Source of the DNA: Methylomicrobium sp051061015
Lineage (GTDB): Bacteria > Pseudomonadota > Gammaproteobacteria > Methylococcales > Methylomonadaceae
Direction of reading: 5' to 3'
Assembly: GCA_051061015.1 (NCBI GenBank)
Contig: JBPFEG010000029.1
Span: forward strand, 62,001 to 126,000
Length of the DNA: 64,000 bases
In this document: in pieces, positions 42,961-52,640 of the stretch
Layout: each line of letters opens with the position of its first letter
Numbering within the stretch: the stretch's first letter is position 1
Translations under genes and position numbers: made by a program
Notes under the pieces: generated by a model
Database searches by the model: none
What the model saw: the letters and a program-made list of their open reading frames with translations, nothing else
Told to the model about the DNA's origin: nothing

Positions 42961-44349
42961 ATGCAAGAATACTTACCCATCATAAAAGCCACTTTGTTGG
43001 AGTGGGCTCAACTGGCGCTTGCCAATCCGTTGTTTACCGCGTCTCTGATAATCGCCACCGCTTTGCTGCTCGTGATTATCGGCATGATCAAGAATATTCC
43101 TCTCAAAAGGAGAGCTGCCGCCAGTGAAAAGGCGCGCGTTGAACTGGCGAACAATCTTTTGCTGGCGCAACAACAGGCCGCCGGTCTGCAAGAACGTCTT
43201 GTGCAGCGCAACCAGCAGGTTGCCGATACGGTTCAGGCGGTGGCTGCCGGTCTTAATTTAGGCGAACAGCCTTTGCCTGTCATCAGCGAAGATTTAGTGT
43301 CCGAGGATTTGTGGCAACAGCATGACAGGATCATTGCACAGCTGGCGGATCGTTTGCGCGCCGAACAGCAAGCCAAAGCCGAATTGCAGCAATCCTGTCA
43401 GGCCGAAACCGGTAAACGTATTGAAAAAGAAGCGATAATCGATAGCCTGCAAAATACCCTGGCCGAGAAAACGCTGCAGATATCCGGCCTGCAACAGCAG
43501 GCCGCCGAAATTCTCGAAAAACATGTCGCTCAATCGGCCCGGTTCGCGGAGCTCGAACAACAGTCTCTGGAATGGCTCGGCACGAAAAAACACTATGAAC
43601 AGCTGGAGGCAAAGCTGGCAGAGAAGGAGTCCGAGTTGAGCCAGCTGCAAGCGCAGGCAGAAGCCCGAAAGGAGGCGGAATCGCTCCGGCCGCAAGCCCA
43701 TGCAGAGCCGGTTGCGGAAGCCGAGCCGATTCAATTCTCAGCTCAACCGGAACCGATTCGGGAGGCCGAGCCGGTGCAGGCGGAGATCTCCCCGGAACCT
43801 GTTAAGGAACCGGAACTGATTCAGGCTCCCTTTCCAGCGGCAACTGATCAAGCTGTAAGGTTATCTCCTCCACCGATTGAAGAGGAGATTGGGGCGCAGG
43901 TCCCTCACCAAGCGATAGTCCTGCCGGATTGGGATTATCAGCCGGAAGTGCCTGTCCCTTTTCCAGCGGAAGCGCAAAAAGTCGCCTCCGGTAAGGACTC
44001 CGGCAGCGGGCTGGCCGGCAAATTTAAAGGCCTATTCGGTAAGTCCAAACCGGAGCCTGCGGTAACCGCCGAAAAATCTGCCGAATCCGCACCGGCGGTT
44101 CAGAAATCTCAGCCGACAACTATGCCCGAGGAACAGCCGTCCGCAGGTTTTGCGCAGAGCCAGATTGGGAAGGTCACGAGCCTGTTTACGAAGGCCAAGC
44201 ACAATCCCGAGGCGAAAGAGGCCGAAGCTGCGAAGGCTGCTGAACCAGAAAAGGTAAATCCTCCTTCTTTATCCGAATCGGATGGGGCGGGCGGTTCTGC
44301 CAAAAGTCAGATAAAAAAGCTCAAAAATTTGTTCAGTAACACTAAATGA
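42961..44349 (+). CDS. Membrane-anchored coiled-coil protein with three C-terminal amphipathic repeats
   Basis: The 462-residue protein is of unrecognised family. A single membrane helix (about 23-42, FTASLIIATALLLVIIGMI) is followed by a long Gln/Glu/Ala-rich coiled coil (about 50-245). A Pro-Glu-rich linker follows, with repeated EPIREAEPVQAE-like units (about 246-350). The C-terminus has three copies of a short basic amphipathic motif: GKFKGLFGKSK at 353, GKVTSLFTKAK at 403 and KKLKNLFSNTK at 452, spaced about 50 residues. These could be membrane- or protein-binding helices. The next gene, a radical SAM protein, starts 33 bases on and may be co-transcribed. Confidence 0.7.
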   Translation: MQEYLPIIKATLLEWAQLALANPLFTASLIIATALLLVIIGMIKNIPLKRRAAASEKARVELANNLLLAQQQAAGLQERLVQRNQQVADTVQAVAAGLNLGEQPLPVISEDLVSEDLWQQHDRIIAQLADRLRAEQQAKAELQQSCQAETGKRIEKEAIIDSLQNTLAEKTLQISGLQQQAAEILEKHVAQSARFAELEQQSLEWLGTKKHYEQLEAKLAEKESELSQLQAQAEARKEAESLRPQAHAEPVAEAEPIQFSAQPEPIREAEPVQAEISPEPVKEPELIQAPFPAATDQAVRLSPPPIEEEIGAQVPHQAIVLPDWDYQPEVPVPFPAEAQKVASGKDSGSGLAGKFKGLFGKSKPEPAVTAEKSAESAPAVQKSQPTTMPEEQPSAGFAQSQIGKVTSLFTKAKHNPEAKEAEAAKAAEPEKVNPPSLSESDGAGGSAKSQIKKLKNLFSNTK

Positions 44350-44381
44350 CAGGTTTTATGCGCAATAAATAGCACTCCTCG

Positions 44382-45233
44382 ATGTCTTCGCAACTTACCG
44401 CCGCCGATCATAGCCGGGATAGCGCCGGTCTGACCTATATCTACCCGGTCTTATCGCGGCGCGCGGGCGGTTTATCGATCGGTGTCAACTTTAACACGAA
44501 CAATGCGTGCAATTGGCAATGTGTCTATTGTCAGGTGCCGGATTTGACTATCGGCGCCGCGCCGGAACTGAATTTCGAACTACTCGAGGCCGAGCTGCGC
44601 GGTTTTCTGGAGCAGGTTCAGACGGGGGATTTTTACCGTCGCTTTCAAGTGCCCGAGGATCAGCGCGTGATCAAGGATATTGCCCTTTCCGGAAACGGCG
44701 AGCCGACCAGTGTGCCGCGTTTCGCCGAGGCGGTCGAGCTGATCGGCAAGATCGCAACCGAAGCCGGACTGTTTCCTGCAAGCCGGTATGTGCTGATCAC
44801 GAATGGCAGCCTGATACATCAGCCCAAGGTTCAGGAGGGGCTGAAAGTGCTGAACAAGTTCGGCGGCGAAGTCTGGTTTAAGCTGGACAGCGCGACCCAG
44901 GCAGGTAGGCGGCTGATCAACAGGGCCGGGCAAAACCCTGGTACGAGCCTGAATAACCTGATTTTGGCGGCGAGCTGTTGCCGGACCAAAGTGCAGATTT
45001 GCCTGGTGGACATCGACCGCCGGGGATTTGTGGAGCAGGAAAGAATTGCTCTGCTGGACGCCTTGAAGACCGTCAGGCAAAACAGCACGGTATGCGAGAT
45101 CCTGCTTTATACGATAGCGAGACCTTCCCTGCAGCCCGAAGCCGGCCGTCTCGGCAAAATGCCGGAACCGGTCATGCGGGCATTTGCGAAAGATCTTCAC
45201 GCGTTGGGTTTTGACGTTTCGATCAGTCGTTAA
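44382..45233 (+). CDS. Radical SAM protein
   Basis: The 283-residue protein has the radical SAM cluster motif CNWQCVYC (Cys43, Cys47, Cys50; CX3CX2C), followed by DIALSGNGEPTSVPRF (the GGE-like SAM-contacting region) and VLITNGSL. There are no extra C-terminal Cys clusters of the SPASM kind. The reaction is unknown; the family is often annotated simply as a radical SAM enzyme with wyosine-base-like similarity. Its stop overlaps the convergent regulator gene by 11 bases. Confidence 0.8.
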   Translation: MSSQLTAADHSRDSAGLTYIYPVLSRRAGGLSIGVNFNTNNACNWQCVYCQVPDLTIGAAPELNFELLEAELRGFLEQVQTGDFYRRFQVPEDQRVIKDIALSGNGEPTSVPRFAEAVELIGKIATEAGLFPASRYVLITNGSLIHQPKVQEGLKVLNKFGGEVWFKLDSATQAGRRLINRAGQNPGTSLNNLILAASCCRTKVQICLVDIDRRGFVEQERIALLDALKTVRQNSTVCEILLYTIARPSLQPEAGRLGKMPEPVMRAFAKDLHALGFDVSISR

Positions 45234-47307
45234 GTCTTGCCGAATGCTTCAGCAGTTGGTCGACTTCTTCGGCGGTCAGCGGTGCAGAAAAGGGATAGCC
45301 TTGTCCATATCGGCATCCCCAGTCCAGAAACTGCTCGGCTTGCTCGGCTGTTTCGAGGCCGTCGGCTATCACCGTTATTCCCAACGTGTTCGCCAATGAC
45401 AGAATCGACCGGACGATTGCGCTGTTTTTCGTGGTGGCTTCCGCCGCCGCGATTTTGATTCCATGAACCGATGGATGTTGCAGCATGCCCAAGGAAGAAT
45501 CGACTGCGCTAAAATCATCCAGAAGCCATAGCACGCCGAGTTCAGCCAGTCCGGCGATTATACGCGACGTAGCAGCCGGATCCGCGACGATCGCATCCTC
45601 CGAAATTTCCAGCGTTAAACGGTTGGCTTCCAGGCTGTTCCTGGTCACTGCGCCTGCAACATGATCTATGAAGCCCGGATGGAGTAGCTGTGTGGGCGGC
45701 AATTTGACCGCGAGCGATAACTGGATTTTCGCCGGGACTCGTTGCTGCCAGGCCCGAAGCTGGCGGCAGGCTTCATCCAGTAACCATTTGCTGATTTTGG
45801 CCGTAATGCCGGTTCTTTCCGCCAATGCCAGAAAATTGGCGGGTGTCAACAGGCCATGCTCGGGATGCTCCCAGCACAATATCGCTTCGAAACCCTGCAG
45901 ATTGCCGTTGGCGAGCGAAACGATCGGTTGATAAAAAAGACGGAATTCCTTGCGCTCAATCGCCAGGTTGAGCTCAACTTCCATCTGCAGTAAGTGCATG
46001 GCCTGTTCATGCTGGCTCGTATTGAATATTCTCAAATGTCTGTTCTCGCGTTCCTGTATCTTGGCCAGGTTCAATGCAGAAGCGCCGTCATATAATATAT
46101 CTTCGGTCCGCTGATAGCGGGGATCGTTCAAGACGACGCCTATGCTGGCCGAGACAAACACTTTCTGTCCATCAACGATAATCGCGTGAGTCATGTTGCG
46201 CAGAATACGGTTCGCGGCATGAGTTACGTCCAACAGATCCTCGATATGGTTAAGCAGAATCACAAATTCATCGCCGCCGAGACGTGCGAGTGTATCCACG
46301 CCGCGCAGATTCTCTTTAAGCCGCTGAGCAACGGCAGCCAAAACTAGGTCTCCGAACACCTCGCCGTGAGTATCGTTGATCACACTGAAACGGTCCAGGT
46401 CAATAAACAGCAGGGCAAAATGGTAATCCGGATAGCGTTTGGCCTGCTCGAAGGCTATATTCAGCCGTTCCGCCAATAACACTTGATTAGGCAGCCCCGT
46501 CAGTACATCATGCGCCGCAAAATAACGTAATTTTTCCTCCACGTATTTGCGTGCGGTAAGTTCGCGGAAAACAATCACTACGCCGTTCACCTTGCCGTTT
46601 TCATCGCGGATCGGCGCGGCGCTTTTGTCGATAGGAATGTCATCATCTTTCCGGTTGATCAGTGCGGTATCGGGAGACAGATCAATGATCACGCCGTGTG
46701 CCAGCACACGTTCCACCAGATTGCCGACGCGGGTGCGTGTCGTCGTATGGATCAGCCGCAGTATTTCCTCGAACGGCCGGCCGAGTGCCTCGGGTTGAGT
46801 CCAGCCGGTCAGCACTTCTGCCATCCGGTTCATAAAGATGATCCTCCCTTCCTTATCGGTAGTGATAATCCCGTCGCCGATGCTCTTCAGTGTCGTGCCC
46901 AGCCAGCGTTCCATCTGTCTTAGCTTCATTTCGGCGCCATGGCGATACAACGCGATTTCGATCGCGATCTGCAGTTCGCGTTCCTCGAAAGGTTTCAGTA
47001 CATAGCCGTAGGGTTCGGTGATTTTCGCCCGATTCACGGTCGCTTCGTCCGAATGAGCAGTTAGAAACACGACCGGCAGGCGATCACGACGGCGGATTTC
47101 GTTGGCGGCGGCAATGCCGTCCATTTCTCCGCTCAGGTGGATGTCCATCAGTACCAGTTCCGGCTGCAGCGCAGCAATGCGGTCCAGCGCCGCTTCGGCC
47201 GAAGTCACAAACTCCGGCACCTCATAGCCCATCTTGACCAGGGTACGTTGAATATCCAGCGCGATAATGACTTCGTCCTCAACCACCAGAATGCGTTCTT
47301 TAGGCAT
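45223..47307 (-). CDS. Response regulator with PAS, GGDEF and degenerate EAL domains
   Basis: The 694-residue c-di-GMP signalling protein has a receiver domain (about 1-120; ILVVEDEV, phospho-acceptor in LVLMDIHLSG), then PAS (about 135-260), GGDEF (about 270-425) and EAL (about 440-685). The GGDEF motif RLGGDEFVILL is intact. The EAL domain reads EAILCW, KLPPTQ in place of NLSxxQ, IKIA in place of LKID, and DGLET in place of EGVET, so several metal-binding positions are lost. It probably makes rather than breaks c-di-GMP. It starts four bases after the histidine kinase stop, which marks them as a cognate pair. Confidence 0.88.
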   Translation of the reverse strand: MPKERILVVEDEVIIALDIQRTLVKMGYEVPEFVTSAEAALDRIAALQPELVLMDIHLSGEMDGIAAANEIRRRDRLPVVFLTAHSDEATVNRAKITEPYGYVLKPFEERELQIAIEIALYRHGAEMKLRQMERWLGTTLKSIGDGIITTDKEGRIIFMNRMAEVLTGWTQPEALGRPFEEILRLIHTTTRTRVGNLVERVLAHGVIIDLSPDTALINRKDDDIPIDKSAAPIRDENGKVNGVVIVFRELTARKYVEEKLRYFAAHDVLTGLPNQVLLAERLNIAFEQAKRYPDYHFALLFIDLDRFSVINDTHGEVFGDLVLAAVAQRLKENLRGVDTLARLGGDEFVILLNHIEDLLDVTHAANRILRNMTHAIIVDGQKVFVSASIGVVLNDPRYQRTEDILYDGASALNLAKIQERENRHLRIFNTSQHEQAMHLLQMEVELNLAIERKEFRLFYQPIVSLANGNLQGFEAILCWEHPEHGLLTPANFLALAERTGITAKISKWLLDEACRQLRAWQQRVPAKIQLSLAVKLPPTQLLHPGFIDHVAGAVTRNSLEANRLTLEISEDAIVADPAATSRIIAGLAELGVLWLLDDFSAVDSSLGMLQHPSVHGIKIAAAEATTKNSAIVRSILSLANTLGITVIADGLETAEQAEQFLDWGCRYGQGYPFSAPLTAEEVDQLLKHSARLND

Positions 47308-47311
47308 GACT

Positions 47312-50300
47312 CTATTTTTTCTTCGGAATGAAAATGGAAAATACCGTCTTAGGGCGGCGCTGAACCGTTAACTGCCCCTTTAACTGCAATACGAAAGAGT
47401 GCACCAGATGCAATCCCATGGAAAACGGTTTTTCCACATTCACGCTGTCAGGAATCCCCCGGCCATTATCGCCGACTTCCAGCATCAAACCGTCTAACCC
47501 TTGGTCTGCCAGCTTGACCCAGAGTTCCCCGGGGGAGTTGGCCAGCGGCGGCGTGAAGGCGTGCTTGAAACTGTTGGAGACCAATTCGCTAATGATCAGG
47601 CCGATCGGTACCGCCTGCTCGATATCAAGCTCGATTTCGGCGATTTCAATTCTCAGGTTGATCTGCGCAACCGATTGATTATAAGTACGGCGTGTCGAAT
47701 TGACGAGGCTGGAAATGTATTCCGCCATATGAATGCTGGCCAAGCCTTGGGATTGATATAAATGCTCGTGGGCCAAAGCCATCGCGTGCACCCGCTGCTG
47801 ACTGTCTAGGAACGGAGCGCGGGCGCTCGGGTCGGAGAGATTATCGGCCTGAAGGCGAAGCAGGCTGGCGATCACTTGCAGATTGTTCTTGACGCGGTGG
47901 TGTATTTCCTTCAGCAAGACTTCTTTCTCCCGCAAGGACGCCGTAATCCGCGCCTCGTTCAGCTTGCGCTCTGTGATGTCCCGAGCCATCGCATAGAGCT
48001 CACCGTGGGGGGCTGGCTGCATGGTCCAGCCCAGCCATTTGTAGAAGCCGTCCTTGCAGCGGTAGCGATTCTCATAGCGGATGCTCGGGAGGCCGGCGGA
48101 AGCAAGTTTTTCTATTTCGTTTCGGGTAGTTTCCAGCTCATCCGGATGCACGAAGTCCAGGATCGGGCGGCCTGCCAATTCCGAAAATGAGTAGCCCAGC
48201 GTGGCTTCGAAGGCGGCGTTCACGCGGCGGAAATTACCCTCCATGTCGACGATACAAATCAGGTCAGCCGACATGGTGAAAAAACGTTCGACTTCGGCTT
48301 CGGCGCGCTCGCGTTCGATCAGTTCGTTTTTCAGCCGCGCATTGGCGGATTCGAGTTCCAGGGTTCGGGTCGACACGCGCCGTTCGAGTTCCGCGTTGAT
48401 CTGCAGAATCTTTTCTTCCGCCAGCTTGCGTTCGGTGATGTCCTGAACAATGCCGACCATATGGTGCGGCTTTTCGTTGTTGTCCTTACGATGGCGCCCG
48501 GCCGCCCAGATCCAGCGCACTTCGCCATCGGCCCGCCGGATACGGCACTCGAAACTCCAGTCGCTATGGGTGGCCATGGCGGTGAGGAATGCCTCATCCA
48601 CCGCCTTGCGATCCTCCAGCAACACATGGTCGAGAAACATTTCGTAAGTCCATTGCGGGAGCAGTTGGTCATAGCCGAAAATGCGGTCGTGTTCGAGTGA
48701 GCGATGGGCGGTGTGATCCACCAAATCCAGCTCCCACGCGCCCGTGTGGCTGGTTTCCAATGCAAAGTTCAGGCGCTCCTCGCTTTCGCGGAGCGCCTCT
48801 TGAGCCTTCATGAATCTCGTCGTTTCACGCAACGAGAAGACCAGGCCCGTGACTGATCCGTTAGATTCTTTGACGGGTGTAAAGCTCCAGTCCCAATAAG
48901 TTGTCCCGCGCTCAGGCTGATCGGGAAAGACGAAAGGCTTGTCCTTGTAAAACACGGCCTCGCCGGAATCACGCACATGCTGGAAGATGGCCTCATTTTC
49001 CCTGTCGGGATACAAAGCAAAATAATTTTTTCCCACCATCTCTTCGGGCTTCATCTTGCAGGTATTGGCATAGGCCGGATTGACCCAAACGAAGTTGAAG
49101 CGGGTATCGAGAAAAGCCAGCTTGAAGTCGGTGGCCTGCATGACGCTGACCAGCAGGCTTCGCTCTCGGTGCAGAAATTCCTCCATATGCTTGCGCTCGG
49201 TGATATCGCGGCTGATGGTCGCCCAGCCGGTAATATGGCTGTTTTCGTCGCGTAAATTGAAAACGTTGTAAAGTATCCAGATCGCTTCGCCGGTTTGAAA
49301 ATGCCGGAGCCGTATTTCGATTTCGCCGTGGCCTTCCTTCTTCACCCGGGGAAGAAATTCATGGGTGATAAAAGGCTGGTCTTCGGGAAAAAAGTAATCC
49401 TGAACCCGGACAGCGCAGGCGGCGTCGATGTTTTCGAGGCCCACTAGCCGCATGCCGGCAGGGTTCACATAGAACGGCTTGAAATCCTGGTCGCACATGC
49501 CGATGAACTCCATGCTGGCATTGGCGAGTGCTACGAAACGGTTGCGATCTTTTTCGGCAAGCTTGCGTTGGGTGATGTCGACGAGTGTCACTAATAACAT
49601 GGTGCCTTCGCGGGTGACGAGCGAGCCCCCCTTGACCTGAACAATAAATTTGCTCCCGTCCCGCCGCAAGCCGACCATTTCGATCTCCGTTTTCTTTGCT
49701 CTAGACAAAAGCTTAACTGCAAACGGCTCTTGATAGGTATAGGTGAGTTCCTGCGCTTGATCTCTCAACAGGGTTTCAAGCTTTCGTCCCTGCAACTGAT
49801 TTGCCGCGTAACCGAACAGAGTTTCAGATTGCCGATTGGCAAGTTTTACCTTGCCTTCGAGATCGGCCATCAGCAAGCCATTCGGAGAAGCCTCGAAGAG
49901 CAGGCGAAAACGTTCCTCGCTTTCCTGCAGGGCTCCGAAGCTGGTCTCACGCTCGGCATCGGACCGATTCAGAAACTTAGCCGTTCCATAACTCAGCACA
50001 CTGAACACCACGATATGGAATGTGACAAAGAGCGCCAAACCAAAATCAGCGCCATACCATCCTGAGCGCAGGCCTTTCAACTGGAGCAGGCCGATTGCAA
50101 ACGGAAACAATACGGCGATCGGCAGGAGTTTCTGCGCCATGATACTGCCTGCGAAAGGGCCGATCAGCCAAGCCAGGTAGCGCTCGGGGCGTGCAGATAA
50201 TATCCCTAAGGCCAATATGAACAGTAAAATGGCGGTATGCAGGGCAGTCGAGATATAGGGTCCGATATGGTAGAGCTGCGAAACGTCGTAAATATAGCCT

Positions 50301-50824
50301 ATCAGAGCGAGCAGGCTGATCAATAGAATCTGTAATGCCATACAAGGCGCAAGCCAGACGGCTTTGGCATCCAAGGTCATCAGCGCTATACCGGCTAACA
50401 GCAGGCAATAGGCCGCACTCGGGGCGGGGCGCCCTGGATAAGGCGCCTCATCATCCGCCATTACCGCGTTAGGAAAAAGCCACAGGTCGAAGTCTACGTT
50501 TAGATTCCCGCTGTATTCCAGCAGAGCGACTCCGCCCACTAGCGCGACCAAGGCCGCGCAGCCTTGTCCGAGCATGTGCCGGTGCACATTCTTTTTATTC
50601 CGATACAGCAGCCCCAGCGAAGCGCCGGAGAACAGAAGGCCTAGCGCTGTTAAGGGTTTCATCGCCGCCAGTCCTGGCATAATCCTCTTTATCTCCTCCA
50701 TATTGATACCCCATCCTACAAGTACCGTAAGGCTGGACAGCATAATGACAAACGCAGTCCACGCTGTGTACGCAGAGCATACTGAAGCAGTCCGGAGGGC
50801 AAGGCGGTTGGGGGGCGTCGGCAT
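47312..50824 (-). CDS. Membrane multi-PAS sensor histidine kinase (HisKA_2 type)
   Basis: The 1170-residue sensor has about eight N-terminal membrane helices (15-285) containing MKPLTALGLLFSGASLG. About five PAS/PAC modules follow between 300 and 970, each ending in the PAC-like DITERK motif. The kinase core has the phospho-acceptor LLKEIHHRVKNNLQVIASLL (near 975) and an HATPase with SELVSNSFKHAF and GDNGRGIP. This is the HisKA_2/HWE-like class, which often controls receiver-output proteins rather than DNA-binding regulators. The gene directly precedes the GGDEF/EAL regulator. Stimulus unknown; PAS domains may bind heme or flavin. Confidence 0.9.
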   Translation of the reverse strand: MPTPPNRLALRTASVCSAYTAWTAFVIMLSSLTVLVGWGINMEEIKRIMPGLAAMKPLTALGLLFSGASLGLLYRNKKNVHRHMLGQGCAALVALVGGVALLEYSGNLNVDFDLWLFPNAVMADDEAPYPGRPAPSAAYCLLLAGIALMTLDAKAVWLAPCMALQILLISLLALIGYIYDVSQLYHIGPYISTALHTAILLFILALGILSARPERYLAWLIGPFAGSIMAQKLLPIAVLFPFAIGLLQLKGLRSGWYGADFGLALFVTFHIVVFSVLSYGTAKFLNRSDAERETSFGALQESEERFRLLFEASPNGLLMADLEGKVKLANRQSETLFGYAANQLQGRKLETLLRDQAQELTYTYQEPFAVKLLSRAKKTEIEMVGLRRDGSKFIVQVKGGSLVTREGTMLLVTLVDITQRKLAEKDRNRFVALANASMEFIGMCDQDFKPFYVNPAGMRLVGLENIDAACAVRVQDYFFPEDQPFITHEFLPRVKKEGHGEIEIRLRHFQTGEAIWILYNVFNLRDENSHITGWATISRDITERKHMEEFLHRERSLLVSVMQATDFKLAFLDTRFNFVWVNPAYANTCKMKPEEMVGKNYFALYPDRENEAIFQHVRDSGEAVFYKDKPFVFPDQPERGTTYWDWSFTPVKESNGSVTGLVFSLRETTRFMKAQEALRESEERLNFALETSHTGAWELDLVDHTAHRSLEHDRIFGYDQLLPQWTYEMFLDHVLLEDRKAVDEAFLTAMATHSDWSFECRIRRADGEVRWIWAAGRHRKDNNEKPHHMVGIVQDITERKLAEEKILQINAELERRVSTRTLELESANARLKNELIERERAEAEVERFFTMSADLICIVDMEGNFRRVNAAFEATLGYSFSELAGRPILDFVHPDELETTRNEIEKLASAGLPSIRYENRYRCKDGFYKWLGWTMQPAPHGELYAMARDITERKLNEARITASLREKEVLLKEIHHRVKNNLQVIASLLRLQADNLSDPSARAPFLDSQQRVHAMALAHEHLYQSQGLASIHMAEYISSLVNSTRRTYNQSVAQINLRIEIAEIELDIEQAVPIGLIISELVSNSFKHAFTPPLANSPGELWVKLADQGLDGLMLEVGDNGRGIPDSVNVEKPFSMGLHLVHSFVLQLKGQLTVQRRPKTVFSIFIPKKK

Positions 50825-51092
50825 AATTGAATGGCTGATCAGTTGAAGGAGCGAAGTACAAACAATAGGGTGGCCTTGAATCTAAATTTAATTGCAGTGT
50901 ATAAGTGAAAATTCCCCGAATAAAGACTGATAATATTATTTTTGACTGTAGACTCGTTAATCAATGGCAATATCCCGGGGAGTACAAGCGGACCGGAAAA
51001 ATTTATCTTACGCCTAATTTATGGCGATAAATACACTAAAGAAAGGCTTCTTTAGCTTTTTCTGGGAATGTTTATCGCTTAAAGCAAATAAA

Positions 51093-51122
51093 TTGGTGAT
51101 TTATCCAAGTTTTAGTTAAAAT
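51093..51122 (+). promoter_or_regulatory. Sigma-70 promoter of the tRNA-Leu gene
   Basis: TTGGTG (51093-51098) and TAAAAT (51117-51122) are separated by 18 bases and lie 18 bases before the tRNA 5' end. The remaining part of the 50825-51140 spacer shows no other feature. Confidence 0.55.
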
Positions 51123-51140
51123 AGTAGGTTCGTTGTATGT

Positions 51141-51225
51141 GCGAATGTGGCGGAACTGGTAGACGCGCTGGATTTAGGTTCCAGTGGGGTAGCCTGTGAG
51201 AGTTCGAGTCTCTCCATTCGCACCA
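51141..51225 (+). tRNA. tRNA-Leu (anticodon UAG)
   Basis: This 85-base tRNA has encoded CCA. The acceptor arms GCGAATG and CATTCGC pair fully. The anticodon stem CTGGA/TCCAG encloses the loop TTTAGGT with anticodon TAG. The long variable arm (TGGGGTAGCCTGTG) is expected for a class II leucine tRNA, and the T arm has GTTCGAGTC. It precedes tig by about 106 bases. Confidence 0.97.
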
Positions 51226-51331
51226 TTTAATTATTCCAAGTAAGAAAGCAGCCGATTCAGGCTGGCTTTTCCGTTCCTAAGCCGCAAGGCGCTCTTAAAA
51301 TACGTATTCCAAAACAATTTGAGGTAAAGAA

Positions 51332-52633
51332 ATGCAGGTCTCTGTCGAAAAGACATCAGAATTAAGCAGAAAAATGGTTGTAAGCGTGCCTGAAGAAGTC
51401 GTTCAGCAGAAAGTCGCAGAGCGCTTAAAGTCATTATCGAAAAATGTGAAGATTGATGGATTTCGGCCCGGCAAGGCGCCACAGCAAGTGATTAACAAAC
51501 TGTATGGCGAGCGCGTGCGCGGTGAGGTAACCGGCGACCTGATTCAGAGCACTTATTTTGAAGCGCTGGCCAAAGAGCAACTCAGACCGGCCGGCTATCC
51601 GAACATTCATTCGGCCGACGAAAGCGAAGGCTTCAAATACACCGCCGAATTCGAAGTGTATCCCGAGATTTCGCTGGATGGCGTCAACGGAATGGCAGTC
51701 AAGCGGCCGGTGGCGGAAGTGACCGAAAGCGATGTCGATGCGATGATCGAAAAGCTGCGGACACGCCAAAAGACCTGGCAAACCGTCGAGCGCGCCTCGC
51801 AGGCGCAAGATCGGATCACGATCAGTTTTTCCGGCAGTGTCGATGGCGAAAATTTTACCGACGGCAAGGTCGAGAATTATCCAGTCGAAATCGGCGCCAA
51901 TCAGATGATTCCAGGCTTCGAGGACAACCTGATCGGCTTGGCCGCGGGTGCGCAAAAGACTTTTACCGCGACCTTCCCCGAAAACTACGGCAAGGATACA
52001 CTGGCCGGCAAACCAGCCGAATTTGAAGTCGAAGTGGTCAAGGTTGAAGAGTCCGTGCTGCCGGAAGTCGATGAAGACTTCATCAAAAAGCACGGCATCG
52101 AGGACGGCGACAGAGCGGCATTCCGGGACGATATCCGCAACACGATGGAGCGCCAGTTGGCGCAAGCCTTGGCAGCCCGTCTGAAAAATTCGGTAATGGA
52201 TGCGCTGTACGGTGCGGTTCAGGTTATGGTTCCGAATGCGCTGGTTGATGGCGAAATCGAAAATCTGATGGCGCCTTACAAGGAAAATGCGAAGAAAAGA
52301 AAGGTCAAGCTCGAAGATCTGGATTTGCCGAAAGATCTGTTTGAAGAGCAAGCCAAGCGCCGCGTCGCGTTGGGCCTGATTCTGGCCGAAGTGATCGACA
52401 AGGGTGAAATCAAGCTGGACGATGCCCGCGTTCGCAGCACGATCGAAGAGATGGCGCAAAACTATGAGCGTCCCGACGATGTGATTAGCTGGTATTATGC
52501 GGACGAGAAAAGACTCGACGAAGTCAAGAACATGGTGCTGGAAGATCAGGCCGTGGACTGGCTGGTCGCCAAGGCCAAGGTTCAGGACGAAACCCTGAAT
52601 TTTTACGATTTGATGGACAACCAAGCACGGTAA
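51332..52633 (+). CDS. tig: Trigger factor
   Basis: The 433-residue ribosome-bound chaperone and peptidyl-prolyl isomerase has an N-terminal ribosome-binding domain with the signature GFRPGKAP (about 46-53). The FKBP-type PPIase domain follows (about 160-245; DRITISFSGSVDGENFTDG, MIPGFEDNLIGL) and then the C-terminal helical chaperone domain. It is followed by clpP and clpX in the conserved tig-clpP-clpX order with only 7 bases to clpP. Confidence 0.97.
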   Translation: MQVSVEKTSELSRKMVVSVPEEVVQQKVAERLKSLSKNVKIDGFRPGKAPQQVINKLYGERVRGEVTGDLIQSTYFEALAKEQLRPAGYPNIHSADESEGFKYTAEFEVYPEISLDGVNGMAVKRPVAEVTESDVDAMIEKLRTRQKTWQTVERASQAQDRITISFSGSVDGENFTDGKVENYPVEIGANQMIPGFEDNLIGLAAGAQKTFTATFPENYGKDTLAGKPAEFEVEVVKVEESVLPEVDEDFIKKHGIEDGDRAAFRDDIRNTMERQLAQALAARLKNSVMDALYGAVQVMVPNALVDGEIENLMAPYKENAKKRKVKLEDLDLPKDLFEEQAKRRVALGLILAEVIDKGEIKLDDARVRSTIEEMAQNYERPDDVISWYYADEKRLDEVKNMVLEDQAVDWLVAKAKVQDETLNFYDLMDNQAR

Positions 52634-52640
52634 TATAGCC

